From contig CALMZO010000446.1 of NCBI GenBank assembly GCA_937870825.1, forward strand, positions 1 to 43,532: DNA of 43,532 bases, read 5' to 3'. A program made the position numbers and the translations under genes. Positions 1 through 7,949 of the stretch are shown here, piece by piece. The first letter of the stretch is position 1. Every line of letters begins with the position of its first letter. The stretch comes from an uncultured Chloroflexota bacterium (lineage in GTDB: Bacteria; Chloroflexota; Anaerolineae; UBA4142; SHND01). The notes below the pieces were generated by a model that saw only the letters and a list, made by a program, of their open reading frames with translations, was not told the DNA's origin and searched no databases.

Positions 1-210
1 ATTCAAGCCGAAGCCGAAGCGCGATTGATTATGAGCATTTGCAAAGGCGCGGCAATCAAAGGCGGACAAGTGATGTCGCTCGAAGAAATGCGCGCGCTGG
101 TTCGTGATTTGGAAAAATGCGCCTCGCCGCGCACGTGCCCGCACGGACGCCCGACGATGATTCAAATGAACGTGGGAATGTTAGAGAGAGAGTTTGGAAG
201 GAGAGGATAG
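1..210 (+). CDS. mutL: DNA mismatch repair protein MutL, C-terminal end (partial)
   Basis: The frame is open from the first base and ends at the TAG at 208-210, so only the last 69 residues are present. The tail carries the MutL C-terminal signature: an Ala/Lys/Gly-rich helix (CKGAAIKGG), a segment MRALVRDLEKC, and the block CPHGRPTMI followed by a short end. CPHGRP is the conserved zinc-binding/endonuclease-domain motif of MutL proteins that have the latent nickase. MutL couples MutS mismatch recognition to strand incision or removal. The last residues (EFGRRG) run into the G-rich repeat that starts at 216. The start lies outside the window. Confidence 0.9.
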   Translation: MQAEAEARLIMSICKGAAIKGGQVMSLEEMRALVRDLEKCASPRTCPHGRPTMIQMNVGMLEREFGRRG

Positions 211-215
211 GGAAC

Positions 216-240
216 GGGGGATTGGGATTGGGGGGTGGGG
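216..240 (+). repeat. G-tract repeat with G-quadruplex pattern
   Basis: Four G-runs (G5, G3, G6, G4) are separated by loops ATT, ATT and T, which fits the standard intramolecular G-quadruplex pattern. It lies between the mutL stop and the start of the next gene, overlapping or adjoining its ribosome binding site. A related C-rich tract at 633-665 lies in the opposite orientation beyond that gene. Confidence 0.75.
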
Positions 241-248
241 AGGATAGA

Positions 249-620
249 ATGAGTGTCAAGAATTATCGTGACCTTCGAGTTTGGCAAGCGGCGATGGATT
301 TGGTGGTAATGGTTTATGAAAAAAGTGAAAAGTTTCCCGCGAAAGAATTGTATGGCTTGACGAGTCAGATTCGGCGCGCAGCAGTGTCAGTGCCGTCGAA
401 TATCGCGGAGGGGCATACCCGCGAATCTACGAAAGAATATCTACATCATTTGTCCATCGCAGATGCCTCGCTCGCGGAAGTTGAAACACAAATAGAAATT
501 GCATTTCGCTTAAACTATTGTACTCAAGAGGAACGGGATAAAATTCTCACTCATTCGACCTTACTCGGCAAACAACTCTATTCTCTCCATAACGCGTTAC
601 AATCGAGGACCCAGAAATGA
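249..620 (+). CDS. Four-helix-bundle protein, S23 / 23S rRNA intervening-sequence family
   Basis: This 123-residue protein begins with the family signature YRDLRVWQAAMDL, followed by KSEKFPAKELYGLTSQIRRA, SVPSNIAEG and the STKEYLHHLSIA helix, covering essentially the whole S23/TIGR02436 fold. The ATG at 249 was chosen because the family begins at this point and because GGGGAGG lies about 6 bases upstream; the frame stays open further upstream only through repeat sequence. Relatives occur inside 23S rRNA intervening sequences, as free-standing genes in many bacteria, and as the structural cousin Avd of diversity-generating retroelements. The molecular role is not established. It sits between inverted G/C-tract repeats, and its stop overlaps an ATG of the next frame (ATGA, 617-620). 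Confidence 0.9.
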   Translation: MSVKNYRDLRVWQAAMDLVVMVYEKSEKFPAKELYGLTSQIRRAAVSVPSNIAEGHTRESTKEYLHHLSIADASLAEVETQIEIAFRLNYCTQEERDKILTHSTLLGKQLYSLHNALQSRTQK

Positions 621-632
621 CAAATAATCAAT

Positions 633-665
633 CCCCCAATCCCCAACCTCTAACCCCCACCCCCC
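633..665 (+). repeat. C-tract repeat, inverted relative to the tract at 216-240
   Basis: Runs of C5, C4, C5 and C6 are separated by AAT, a nine-base spacer and A. On the minus strand this is the same G-run/ATT repeat type seen at 216-240. It lies directly in front of the agmatinase-like gene and, if translated from 617, gives the low-complexity peptide NPQPLTPTP. Confidence 0.7.
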
Positions 666-679
666 TGCTCCTTGCATTC

Positions 680-1573
680 ATGGAACCCAAAATCAAATTC
701 GGCTATCTCGGCGTTCCCTACGACGCGGCAACATCCATCGCGAATCCCGGCGCGCGTTTTGCGCCGAGCGCGCTGCGTGAACAATTCAAATTATTGTTGT
801 CGAAACGCGTTGTGGATGGTCAGGTCGTTGACATGGACCGCGGCGAAATTGTGGATTTGCGCGCGGTGGAGGTTGCCGATTTCGGCGATGTGGCGCTTTC
901 GTTTTATGACCATCACAAAGCGATTGACCAGGTGACTGCCGCGACGCGCGAAATCATTGACGCGGGTTATGTTCCGCTCGTCGTCGGCGGCGACCACGGC
1001 GTCACGTATCCTGCGTTTCGCGCGCTGCACGACGCGACGCGAGGCAATCTCGGACTGATTCAACTCGACGCGCATTGCGACATGTTGGACTTTTCCGAAA
1101 AGCAAGGCGCGATTTCGGGCAGCAGCGGCATGGCGCGTTCGCTCGAACTCGGACGGCTTGCTGGAAAAAATATGGTCCAAGTGGGACTGCGCGGGTACGC
1201 GACGACGCAGCAGTGGGGCGTTGGCGTGAAATATGGCGTGAAACGAATTCTCGCGCCCGAGTTTGAAGAGATGGGCGCGGTGGAAGCAGCGAAACAATCG
1301 CTGGATTGGGCGCGTGACGGAACAGAAAAAATTTATCTCACCGTTGACATTGACGCGTTGAATCCAGGCGAAGCGCCCGGTACAGGATGGGCAGAACCCG
1401 GCGGATTGACTGTGCAGCAGTTGATTGACTTTGTCCGTTACGTCGCGCCGCATGTGGACGCGTTGGACTTGGCGGAACTCAATCCCGTTTTCGACAGTGC
1501 GCCAAAACAAACGACGGTGATGTGCGCGCGTTTGCTGTTTGATTTTGTGACGGTGAAAGCGCGCGCGTCTTGA
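680..1573 (+). CDS. Agmatinase/arginase-family ureohydrolase
   Basis: The 297-residue protein has the Mn2-binding blocks of the ureohydrolase fold: GGDHG (residues 103-107, metal His106), DAHCD (130-134, three ligands) and VDIDALNPG (two Asp ligands, 223 and 225), then APGTG and the closing AELNP motif. Family members hydrolyse guanidino compounds such as agmatine, arginine, guanidinobutyrate or formimidoglutamate. Two points are unusual. The sixth metal-loop Asp of the common DxDxxDP motif is Asn here, and the segment after DAHCD reads SGSSGMAR where agmatinases and arginases usually carry a His. The substrate is therefore uncertain. The ATG at 680 was preferred over the in-frame ATG at 617, because the extra 21 residues only translate the C-tract repeat. 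Amine and methylglycine flavoenzymes follow downstream. Confidence 0.85.
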   Translation: MEPKIKFGYLGVPYDAATSIANPGARFAPSALREQFKLLLSKRVVDGQVVDMDRGEIVDLRAVEVADFGDVALSFYDHHKAIDQVTAATREIIDAGYVPLVVGGDHGVTYPAFRALHDATRGNLGLIQLDAHCDMLDFSEKQGAISGSSGMARSLELGRLAGKNMVQVGLRGYATTQQWGVGVKYGVKRILAPEFEEMGAVEAAKQSLDWARDGTEKIYLTVDIDALNPGEAPGTGWAEPGGLTVQQLIDFVRYVAPHVDALDLAELNPVFDSAPKQTTVMCARLLFDFVTVKARAS

Positions 1574-1609
1574 CTGCCCACGCGTTAATTTCCCGCAGAA
1601 CCTCTGTGA

Positions 1610-1615
1610 TATAAT
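1610..1615 (+). promoter_or_regulatory. -10 element (TATAAT) close to the start codon at 1625
   Basis: A perfect TATAAT ends only nine bases before the ATG, placing transcription initiation at about 1622-1623 and suggesting a leaderless message. No convincing -35 hexamer is seen at 16-18 bp. Confidence 0.5.
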
Positions 1616-1624
1616 ATCGTCACG

Positions 1625-2482
1625 ATGTCTTTTACCGTCAACGACTATCAGGATTTAGTTCAGCTCTTGCGCCAGCGTCCCGAATGGCAAACGGAATTGC
1701 GTCATTTGTTGTTGGACGACGATTTCCTCGCGCTTCCGCGCATTGTAGGCGAACTCGGTGAGGCAAATCGCGAGGCGAATGTTCGCCTCACGCGGTTGGA
1801 GCAATCGGTTCAAGAACTTGTCGAGGCGCAGCGTGCGGCGGATGCGCGCCTCACGCGGTTGGAGCAATCGGTTCAAGAACTTGTCGAGGCGCAGCGTGCG
1901 GCAGATGCGCGCCTCACGCGGTTGGAGCAAACGGTTCAAGAACTTGTCGAGGCGCAGCGGCAGACCGAATTTCAAATCAAAGAACTCGCAAAAGCACAGC
2001 GCTACACGGAGAAAAAAGTTGCAAAACTGGAAGGTCTCGCGCTCGAACGCAAGTATATTGACAAACTCTATTCGTATGTAGGACGCTGGATGCAAGGACT
2101 ACGCGTCGTCTTGCCCGGTGCAATGGACGGCGCAACAGAGCGACAGCTGCGCGAAAATCTCACTGACCAAGAACTTGACGAGGTGTTTCGATTGGACATT
2201 TTGGCGCGCGGCAAAATCTACAAGCCCACCGCGCTGGCGGACCAAGAGGTGTGGCTGTGCTTTGAAGTTTCCGTTACCGTGGACCGTGACGATGTAAAGT
2301 GCGCGCGCAGGCGCGCGGGACTCGTACAAAAAGCCGGTTTGCGCGCGGTGCCAATCGTGGCAGGGGAAGACCTAACCGAAGGCGCGGACGAAGCGGTCCA
2401 AGCCGCGCCAATCGTGACACTGCAAAACGGACATGCGACGGGCTGGGACGAAACAGTGATGACCCTGCAAAAAGAAAAGTGA
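1625..2482 (+). CDS. Coiled-coil protein with PD-(D/E)XK-like C-terminal domain
   Basis: This 285-residue protein has three parts. Residues 1-50 are a short acidic helical head. Residues 54-150 are a strongly predicted coiled coil containing three near-identical 21-residue units ([16 protein letters not shown] core, exactly three heptads each). The C-terminal domain from about 155 carries RLDILARG and then [14 protein letters not shown], an Asp...Glu-x-Ser arrangement resembling the PD-(D/E)XK nuclease core found in coiled-coil/DUF families common in Chloroflexota and Cyanobacteria. The nuclease assignment is inference from this weak motif only; the usual E-x-K Lys is Ser here. The start follows TATAAT at nine bases, without a ribosome binding site. 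No function is known. Confidence 0.75.
   Translation: MSFTVNDYQDLVQLLRQRPEWQTELRHLLLDDDFLALPRIVGELGEANREANVRLTRLEQSVQELVEAQRAADARLTRLEQSVQELVEAQRAADARLTRLEQTVQELVEAQRQTEFQIKELAKAQRYTEKKVAKLEGLALERKYIDKLYSYVGRWMQGLRVVLPGAMDGATERQLRENLTDQELDEVFRLDILARGKIYKPTALADQEVWLCFEVSVTVDRDDVKCARRRAGLVQKAGLRAVPIVAGEDLTEGADEAVQAAPIVTLQNGHATGWDETVMTLQKEK
1784..1972 (+). repeat. Three in-frame 63-bp tandem repeats in a coiled coil
   Basis: Units lie at 1784-1846, 1847-1909 and 1910-1972. The first two are almost identical at DNA level, and the third diverges in its last 12 bases. Each encodes 21 residues (three heptads), so copy-number change would preserve both reading frame and coiled-coil register. Confidence 0.9.
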
Positions 2483-2544
2483 TGAGCCGAGGCGCAATCC
2501 TCGGCTCTCATGTTTTGGGAGCGCTCAAGGAGAGTACACTCGAA

Positions 2545-3963
2545 ATGCAACTCGATTACGTTTCCATCATCAACAACGGATTTGAGAAAACGCCGCGCCC
2601 GAAAAAAATTATTGTTGTCGGCGCGGGCATGGCGGGACTCCCCGCCGCGTACGAATTAAAACGCGCCGGGCATGATGTCACGCTCATCGAAGCGCAACCG
2701 CGCGTCGGCGGACGCTTGCAAACATTTCGCGAACCGTTCACACACGGCTTGCACGCGGAAGCGGGCGGAATGCGTTTGCCGAAATCGCACGCGCTCACGA
2801 TGGGCTATGTCGAAAAATTCAAATTGCAAACGACGCCGTTCACGATGGGCAACCCGAATTGTTATGTGTACGTTCACGGCAAAAAAATGCGGCTCAGTGA
2901 ATTTCGCCAAGACCCGGGCGTCTTGGGTTTTGACCTTAAAGCAAATGAACGCGGCAAAACGGCGGCGGAATTGTGGGATGAAGCGCTCGCGCCGATTGAA
3001 AAGCAACTGCATGAACAGGGCGAACGCGCGTGGGACGAAATTATGCAGCGGTATGACAATCATTCGCTGCGCGAATTTTGCGAAGAGTGCGGTTGGAGCG
3101 AAGGCGCGATTGAGTTGTTCGGTTTGTTCGCGGGGTACGAAGGACGACAGAACGCGTCGTTCATTGACATTATTCGTCCCGAAATCGGCGGCTCGTTCCG
3201 CGATTTGGTGGAACTCGAAGGCGGCTCGGACAATTTGCCGAACGCGTTTCTTCCCGAACTCGCAACGAACATTCGCTTTGGCGCAAAAATGATTGCACTT
3301 GACCAATCGCCCGAGGAGGTCACGATTCATTACAAAACGCGCGCGGGACGTTTTTCCGAAAAAGGGGATTACGCGATTTTGACATTGCCGTTTCCGGTGA
3401 TGCGCCACATTGAAATTTTGAAACCGTTCTCTGCCGCGAAACAGCGCGCGATTCGGCAGGTGCATTATGACGCGTCGACAAAAGTGTTACTGCAAACGCG
3501 GCGGCGTTTTTGGGAAGAGGATGAAGGAATCTTTGGCGCAGGCACTGTGACCGATTTGGCGATTCGAAATTTGTATTATCCCGACCACGGGCGCGAAACG
3601 GGACGCGGGGTTTTGCTCGCGAGTTATACGTGGGCAGAGGACGCGCAGCGTTGGGGTTCGCTTTCGCCCGAAGGACGCATCGAGCAAGCGATTGAAGATG
3701 TCGCGAAAATTCATCCGCAGATTGTCAAGGAATTTGAAGTCGGCGCGTCGAAAGTTTGGCACGACGACGAATTTGCAGGCGGCGCGTTCGCGTTGTTCGA
3801 ACCCGGGCAATTCACGCGTTTATACAAGGCGATTTGTCAAAACGAAGGCCGCGTCTATTTCGCGGGCGAACACGCTTCCGTGTATCATCGGTGGATTCAA
3901 GGCGCGATTGAATCCGGCTTGCGCGTCGCAAATGAAATTCATCAATTGAGCTTCCAGGGATAA
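2545..3963 (+). CDS. Flavin-containing amine oxidase / L-amino-acid-oxidase-like protein
   Basis: The 472-residue protein has the N-terminal FAD dinucleotide-binding motif [15 protein letters not shown] (residues 27-41), then the E-x10-GGR element ([15 protein letters not shown]), AEAGGMRLP, and the C-terminal FAD motif VYFAGEHAS...[13 protein letters not shown], whose wording is closest to L-amino-acid oxidases. Members oxidise an amino group using FAD and O2, giving imine, H2O2 and, after hydrolysis, ammonia. The ATG at 2545 is preceded by AAGGAG at the right distance; upstream in-frame starts fall inside the previous gene. A related flavoprotein follows after 56 bp, so the two may share a transcript. 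The substrate cannot be read from sequence; tryptophan, other amino acids or polyamines are all possible. Confidence 0.85.
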   Translation: MQLDYVSIINNGFEKTPRPKKIIVVGAGMAGLPAAYELKRAGHDVTLIEAQPRVGGRLQTFREPFTHGLHAEAGGMRLPKSHALTMGYVEKFKLQTTPFTMGNPNCYVYVHGKKMRLSEFRQDPGVLGFDLKANERGKTAAELWDEALAPIEKQLHEQGERAWDEIMQRYDNHSLREFCEECGWSEGAIELFGLFAGYEGRQNASFIDIIRPEIGGSFRDLVELEGGSDNLPNAFLPELATNIRFGAKMIALDQSPEEVTIHYKTRAGRFSEKGDYAILTLPFPVMRHIEILKPFSAAKQRAIRQVHYDASTKVLLQTRRRFWEEDEGIFGAGTVTDLAIRNLYYPDHGRETGRGVLLASYTWAEDAQRWGSLSPEGRIEQAIEDVAKIHPQIVKEFEVGASKVWHDDEFAGGAFALFEPGQFTRLYKAICQNEGRVYFAGEHASVYHRWIQGAIESGLRVANEIHQLSFQG

Positions 3964-3976
3964 TTCTTTTCTTTCT

Positions 3977-4018
3977 CCCCTCTCTCATTTTGGGAGAGGG
4001 GCTAGGGGTGAGGGTCTG
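3977..4018. repeat. Palindromic intergenic repeat (CCCCTCTC/GAGAGGGG) with GGGGTGAGGG tail
   Basis: CCCCTCTC at 3977-3984 pairs with GAGAGGGG at 3994-4001 around an A/T loop, followed by CTAGGGGTGAGGG. This layout matches a widespread class of dispersed bacterial intergenic repeats. It lies directly in front of the next start codon, so it could also act as an mRNA hairpin in the leader. Confidence 0.75.
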
Positions 4019-4019
4019 T

Positions 4020-6446
4020 ATGAAATCACACGCGCGCGTTGTCGTCATCGGCGGCGGGATTGCGGGATGCAGTGTGTTGTATCACCTGACCAAATTGGGT
4101 TGGAGTGATGTCGCGCTGCTCGAACGCAACGAACTCACGAGCGGTTCGACATGGCACTCGGTTGGCAATACACCAATGTTCACCGCATCGCTGAACATTC
4201 TGCGCGTGTTGAAATATTCGAACGAGCTGTACGCGTCGCTTGAAGCCGAGACGGGGCAGAACGTTGGTTATCATCAAGTTGGCAGTTTGCGTTTGGCGAC
4301 AACGCGCGATTATTTGAAATGGTATGAAAAGATAGAAGACATGGCGCAGCTCGCGGGTGTGCGGAACGAAATCATCAGCGTCGAATCCGCGCGCGAACTC
4401 AATCCGTTTATCCATCCCGAAGGCGTACTCGCTGTCGCGCATTTGCGCGGCGACGGTTATCTTGACCCCGCGTCGGTGACGTTCGCGTTGGCAAAAGGCG
4501 CGCGCAAACGCGGCGCGGAAATTTATCGCGGCACGCGCGTCGAAAACATTTCGCGCACCACGTCGGATGAATGGGAAATTACCACGAACAACGGCAACCT
4601 CACCGCCGAAATTGTCGTGAACGCGGGCGGACAATGGGCGCGCGAAATCGGAAAACTTGTGGGCGTCGAATTGCCGCTTGTGCCGATGGAGCATCAGTAC
4701 GTCATCACCGAAGCGATTCCCGAACTAAAAATACTCCCGCGCGAAATTCCCGTGACGCGTGACCCCGAACGCGTTTTTTACATGCGGCAAGAGGGCGATG
4801 GCTTGCTGTTTGGCTTTTTTGAAAACAATCCGATTCCTTGGTCTGTCAACGGCATCCCGCGCGAGTTCGGGCAACAGCTGCTGCCGAATCGCGTCGAACA
4901 CCTCGAACCCGATTTACTGCGCGCGGTGGAACGCATTCCGATTTTGGGGCAAACGGGCATCAAGAAAATTGTGAATGGTCCCGATGCCTATACGCCGGAC
5001 GGCGCGCCAATTGTCGGACCTGTGCCGGGCGCGCGAAATTTTTTTGTAATTGCAGGATTCAGTTTGTTTGGAATTGCCAACAGCGGCGGCGCGGGACGCG
5101 CGTGCGCGGAATGGATTGTGAACGGCGCGCCCGAAATTGATATGTGGGAATATGACGTGCGGCGTTTTGGCGAATACGCGTCGCGCAAAACATATCTCGT
5201 CGCGAAAGCGATGGAAGCGTACGCGATGGATTACGCGGTGCATTATCCGTACCACGAACGCGACGCGGGGCGTCCACTCAAAACGAGTCCGATTCATGAT
5301 TCACTCGCATCACAAGGCGCGGTGTTTATGGCGCGGCACGGTTGGGAACGTCCCGCGTGGTTTGCGCCAAACGGCGTCGAACCGCGCGACGAACATACCT
5401 TTGCGCGCCCGAATTGGTTCGAGCATGTCGGCGCGGAATGTCGCGCGGTGCGCGAGCGCGTTGGGATTCTTGACCAAACGAGTTTTGGCAAATTCGAGGT
5501 GAGCGGCGAAGGCGCGTTGGAGTGGCTCAATCATTTGTGCGCGAACGAGATTGATGTGCCGATTGGAAAAATTGTGGTAACGCAGATGTTGAATGAACGC
5601 GGCGGCATCGAATGTGATGTGACGGTGACGCGCGTGGCGGATACCATGTTTTGGGTCATCACCGCCGCGTGGACGACGACGCACGATTGGGGCTGGCTCG
5701 AAATGCACCTTCCGCAAGATGGAAGCGTGAAATTGCGCGACATTACCGCAGAGTACGCGGTGTTGAGTTTGATGGGTCCGCGCGCGCGCGCCGTGTTGGC
5801 GCGCGTCACGGACGCGGACCTTTCCAACGACGCGTTTCGTTTTTTGCACGCGCGCGATATTTTTGTTGGCAGCGCGCCCGCGCGCGCGTATCGCGTTTCG
5901 TATGTGGGTGAATTAGGTTGGGAATTGTATATGCCGCTCGCGTATCAACGTTACGCGTATCAGTTGCTCATGGACGCGGGGCGCGAATTTGGAATTGTAA
6001 ATTTTGGGTATCGCGCGTTGGACTCGCTGCGAATGGAAAAAGGGTATCGCTTTTGGGGTTTGGACATGAACGCGTTGACGACGCCGTTGGAAGCGGGACT
6101 CTCACAATTTGTAAAACTCAACAAAGAAAATTTCATCGGACGCGACGCGCTGCTCAAACAAAAAGAGCAAGGCATTGCGCGCACCTTGCAATGCCTTGTT
6201 GTCGAGAACGCGGGTTCCATTCCGCGCGGCTGGGAACCGATTTATTACGGCGACGACGCAATCAGTTACGTTTGTTCGGGCGAGTACGGGCATTGGGTTG
6301 AGAAAACGATTGTGCTGGCGTACTTGCCGCAAGAGTTGAGCGCGCCCGATACAAAATTGTCCATTAAATTGTTTGGAAAAAATTTTCCCGCGACCGTTGT
6401 GCGCGCGCCGCTGTATGATGCGCGAAATGAAAAGTTGAGAGCATGA
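4020..6446 (+). CDS. FAD-dependent dimethylglycine/sarcosine dehydrogenase-like protein (DAO + GcvT domains)
   Basis: The 808-residue protein combines an N-terminal DAO-type FAD domain (VVVIGGGIAGCSVLYHL at residues 6-22, then ELTSGSTWH) with a C-terminal half like the glycine-cleavage T-protein (for example SYVGELGWELYMP, GYRALDSLRMEKGYRFWG, GRDALL). The His of STWH matches the site of covalent FAD attachment in dimethylglycine dehydrogenase. The T-like half binds tetrahydrofolate and captures the methyl group as methylene-THF. Family members demethylate dimethylglycine or sarcosine; which one applies here is not decidable. The ATG at 4020 is the start of the FAD domain; ten more in-frame codons upstream only translate the palindromic repeat. 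A strong terminator follows immediately. Confidence 0.88.
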   Translation: MKSHARVVVIGGGIAGCSVLYHLTKLGWSDVALLERNELTSGSTWHSVGNTPMFTASLNILRVLKYSNELYASLEAETGQNVGYHQVGSLRLATTRDYLKWYEKIEDMAQLAGVRNEIISVESARELNPFIHPEGVLAVAHLRGDGYLDPASVTFALAKGARKRGAEIYRGTRVENISRTTSDEWEITTNNGNLTAEIVVNAGGQWAREIGKLVGVELPLVPMEHQYVITEAIPELKILPREIPVTRDPERVFYMRQEGDGLLFGFFENNPIPWSVNGIPREFGQQLLPNRVEHLEPDLLRAVERIPILGQTGIKKIVNGPDAYTPDGAPIVGPVPGARNFFVIAGFSLFGIANSGGAGRACAEWIVNGAPEIDMWEYDVRRFGEYASRKTYLVAKAMEAYAMDYAVHYPYHERDAGRPLKTSPIHDSLASQGAVFMARHGWERPAWFAPNGVEPRDEHTFARPNWFEHVGAECRAVRERVGILDQTSFGKFEVSGEGALEWLNHLCANEIDVPIGKIVVTQMLNERGGIECDVTVTRVADTMFWVITAAWTTTHDWGWLEMHLPQDGSVKLRDITAEYAVLSLMGPRARAVLARVTDADLSNDAFRFLHARDIFVGSAPARAYRVSYVGELGWELYMPLAYQRYAYQLLMDAGREFGIVNFGYRALDSLRMEKGYRFWGLDMNALTTPLEAGLSQFVKLNKENFIGRDALLKQKEQGIARTLQCLVVENAGSIPRGWEPIYYGDDAISYVCSGEYGHWVEKTIVLAYLPQELSAPDTKLSIKLFGKNFPATVVRAPLYDARNEKLRA

Positions 6447-6481
6447 AAAAAATCCGAACTCGAGAGAGTTCGGATTTTTTT
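6447..6481. terminator. Bidirectional rho-independent terminator
   Basis: AATCCGAACTC / GAGTTCGGATT forms an 11-bp stem with loop GAGA, flanked by an A-run on the left and a T-run on the right. It sits between two convergent genes, ending the flavoprotein message (+) and the exported-protein message (-). Confidence 0.92.
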
Positions 6482-6483
6482 GC

Positions 6484-7770
6484 TTATGGCGAAAATCGCA
6501 GTGAGTAACATTGTCCGCCTTGATACGCGGTCTTTTCTCCGTGCGCGGTGCCTTTGCCTGCAATGTGCGCGGTGTAGGTGTATGTTCCCGGCGGCATCTT
6601 GATAAGATAATACAAGCCGTCGCCCGGCACATCGTAATCATGCGTGCCCCACGAACCGCCGCCAATCGTAAAGCGCATCGTCAGCCCTTGATAGTTGTTG
6701 CTGATGTAAAAGTACGCTTCCTGTGCGGGTGCCGGACATTGATTGGATGCTTGCGTGGGGCGCCGCGTGGGGACGCGCGTTGGGACCTTTGTCGCGGTCA
6801 CCACGATAACAACCGGTGTTTGTGTCGCAGGCGGCGGTGTCGCGGTGACCACAATCACGCGCGCGGTTTGTGTCGGCTGCGGCGCGCCGGAGGTTGGTGT
6901 GGTGTCCAAAGCAGGGATGTCACTCGCACTCGTCGGCGTCGCAGCGGGCGCCACGACGCGCGGTTCGGGAACGGGGAGCGGTGACAAAATTTCCGAAATG
7001 CGCAAGTCGTCAAACAAAACGCGTTGGTTTGGTTCGTCGGGTTCGACAAACAACGCGACGCGCCCAGATTTCAAATTCGGGTCACGCACACTGTCCACCC
7101 ACGAACCGCCGATATGGATAGCAATCACATCCCCTTGATTGATGATTTGAATTTTGCTCGGAAAGCTCGCGTTGCCTACAAACAGCGAATCCGTGTACGG
7201 AATGATGGTTTCGTAATGGTCCTCCGCATAACGGAACAGCCCGTACTTGCCTTCATTCGTCACACCGAGCAGATAATAATTTTTGAAATCGTCGGACAGG
7301 CGAAAGATGACACCATACCGCGCGTTCTTTTGCGAAGGCAAACGCGTCGTCACTTCAATGAGCGCGTCGGTCAACACGGGACGATAAAAAAGGTAACGTG
7401 TGCCGCGCGTCTCTTTGCGTGTGAAATTGAGCTGCCCATCTCGACATTCGATGAGAAGGAACTCGTCTTCAATGGGATTGCATTCATCGAAAGAATTTTC
7501 GAGAACGACGTTTGTCTCGCCTGCGCCTTGTGTTGGAACGGGCGTCGCGGTAGCGTCAAGCGCACTCAAGTCAATCGGCGGCAAGCCGCTCAAATCCGGG
7601 GTTTGTGGAATCAGTGTGGGCTTTTGTGCGGGCGGCGCGAATTGTTGTACCGTTCCGTCCGGCTGTCCAATTCCGCCCGCAACCGCGTGGCGGGGAATGC
7701 TCAAAACGAACGCGAGCGCCGCGCCCACGAGCAAGATGCCCATGACCGGAAATCCAAATCTACGCAACAT
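6484..7770 (-). CDS. Exported protein with LamG/concanavalin-like domain and Thr/Pro-rich linker
   Basis: The 428-residue protein begins with a signal peptide (MLRRFGFP, hydrophobic GILLVGAALAFVL, then an AVAGG cleavage region). Residues about 85-270 look like a concanavalin/laminin-G-type sandwich (EFLLIECRDGQLNF, VIFRLSDDFKNYYLLGV, SGRVALFVEP, VLFDDLRISEI), as in many carbohydrate- or surface-binding modules. A Thr/Pro linker with two VIVVTAT repeats, typical of exported Chloroflexota proteins, joins it to a C-terminal 85-residue domain with two Cys, PPGTYTYTAHIAGKGTA and an aromatic-rich face. No catalytic motif is seen. The start has AAGGAG eight bases upstream. The role is probably extracellular binding; the ligand is unknown. 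Confidence 0.75.
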   Translation of the reverse strand: MLRRFGFPVMGILLVGAALAFVLSIPRHAVAGGIGQPDGTVQQFAPPAQKPTLIPQTPDLSGLPPIDLSALDATATPVPTQGAGETNVVLENSFDECNPIEDEFLLIECRDGQLNFTRKETRGTRYLFYRPVLTDALIEVTTRLPSQKNARYGVIFRLSDDFKNYYLLGVTNEGKYGLFRYAEDHYETIIPYTDSLFVGNASFPSKIQIINQGDVIAIHIGGSWVDSVRDPNLKSGRVALFVEPDEPNQRVLFDDLRISEILSPLPVPEPRVVAPAATPTSASDIPALDTTPTSGAPQPTQTARVIVVTATPPPATQTPVVIVVTATKVPTRVPTRRPTQASNQCPAPAQEAYFYISNNYQGLTMRFTIGGGSWGTHDYDVPGDGLYYLIKMPPGTYTYTAHIAGKGTAHGEKTAYQGGQCYSLRFSP

Positions 7771-7806
7771 GTTTCATACTCCTTGTGAACAGTTTCGGCG
7801 TCAATC

Positions 7807-7835
7807 ATCGTACTCGAAACGCAAAATCCATGCAA
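7807..7835 (-). promoter_or_regulatory. Promoter for the exported protein gene
   Basis: On the minus strand TTGCAT and TACGAT are separated by 17 bp, about 37 bases before the start codon at 7770. The match to the housekeeping consensus is fair. It is divergent from the lexA promoter. Confidence 0.45.
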
Positions 7836-7867
7836 ACATCCGCGCGGAGCAAAACGCCGAAAAAAGC

Positions 7868-7896
7868 TTGACATCGAACGCGTGTTCGCTTATAAT
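7868..7896 (+). promoter_or_regulatory. lexA promoter with embedded SOS box
   Basis: Consensus TTGACA (7868-7873) and TATAAT (7891-7896) are separated by exactly 17 bp. The spacer holds the perfect palindrome CGAACGCGTGTTCG (7875-7888), which matches the Gram-positive LexA box CGAAC-N4-GTTCG. A bound repressor would cover the RNA polymerase site. A weaker half-site, CGAACAC, follows at 7899-7905. Confidence 0.93.
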
Positions 7897-7949
7897 GCGA
7901 ACACGCGTGCTAAAGGCGCGAACTCGGTGGATTCGTCTGGGAGGCACAC

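Noticed and set aside
249..620. Diversity-generating retroelement (Avd-like gene)
   Set aside because: No reverse transcriptase or template/variable repeat is found nearby.
617..679. ATG at 617 as start of the ureohydrolase, overlapping the previous stop (ATGA)
   Set aside because: The extra residues only translate the C-tract repeat (NPQPLTPTP); the family begins at MEPK (680).
1758..2081. Arg-rich + frame in the coiled-coil repeat region
   Set aside because: It is a shadow of the 63-bp repeats in another frame; the heptad-bearing frame is the coherent one.
6511..7138. Overlapping + frames opposite the exported-protein gene
   Set aside because: They are antisense to a gene with signal peptide, linker and promoter, and show Arg/Cys-rich low-quality composition.
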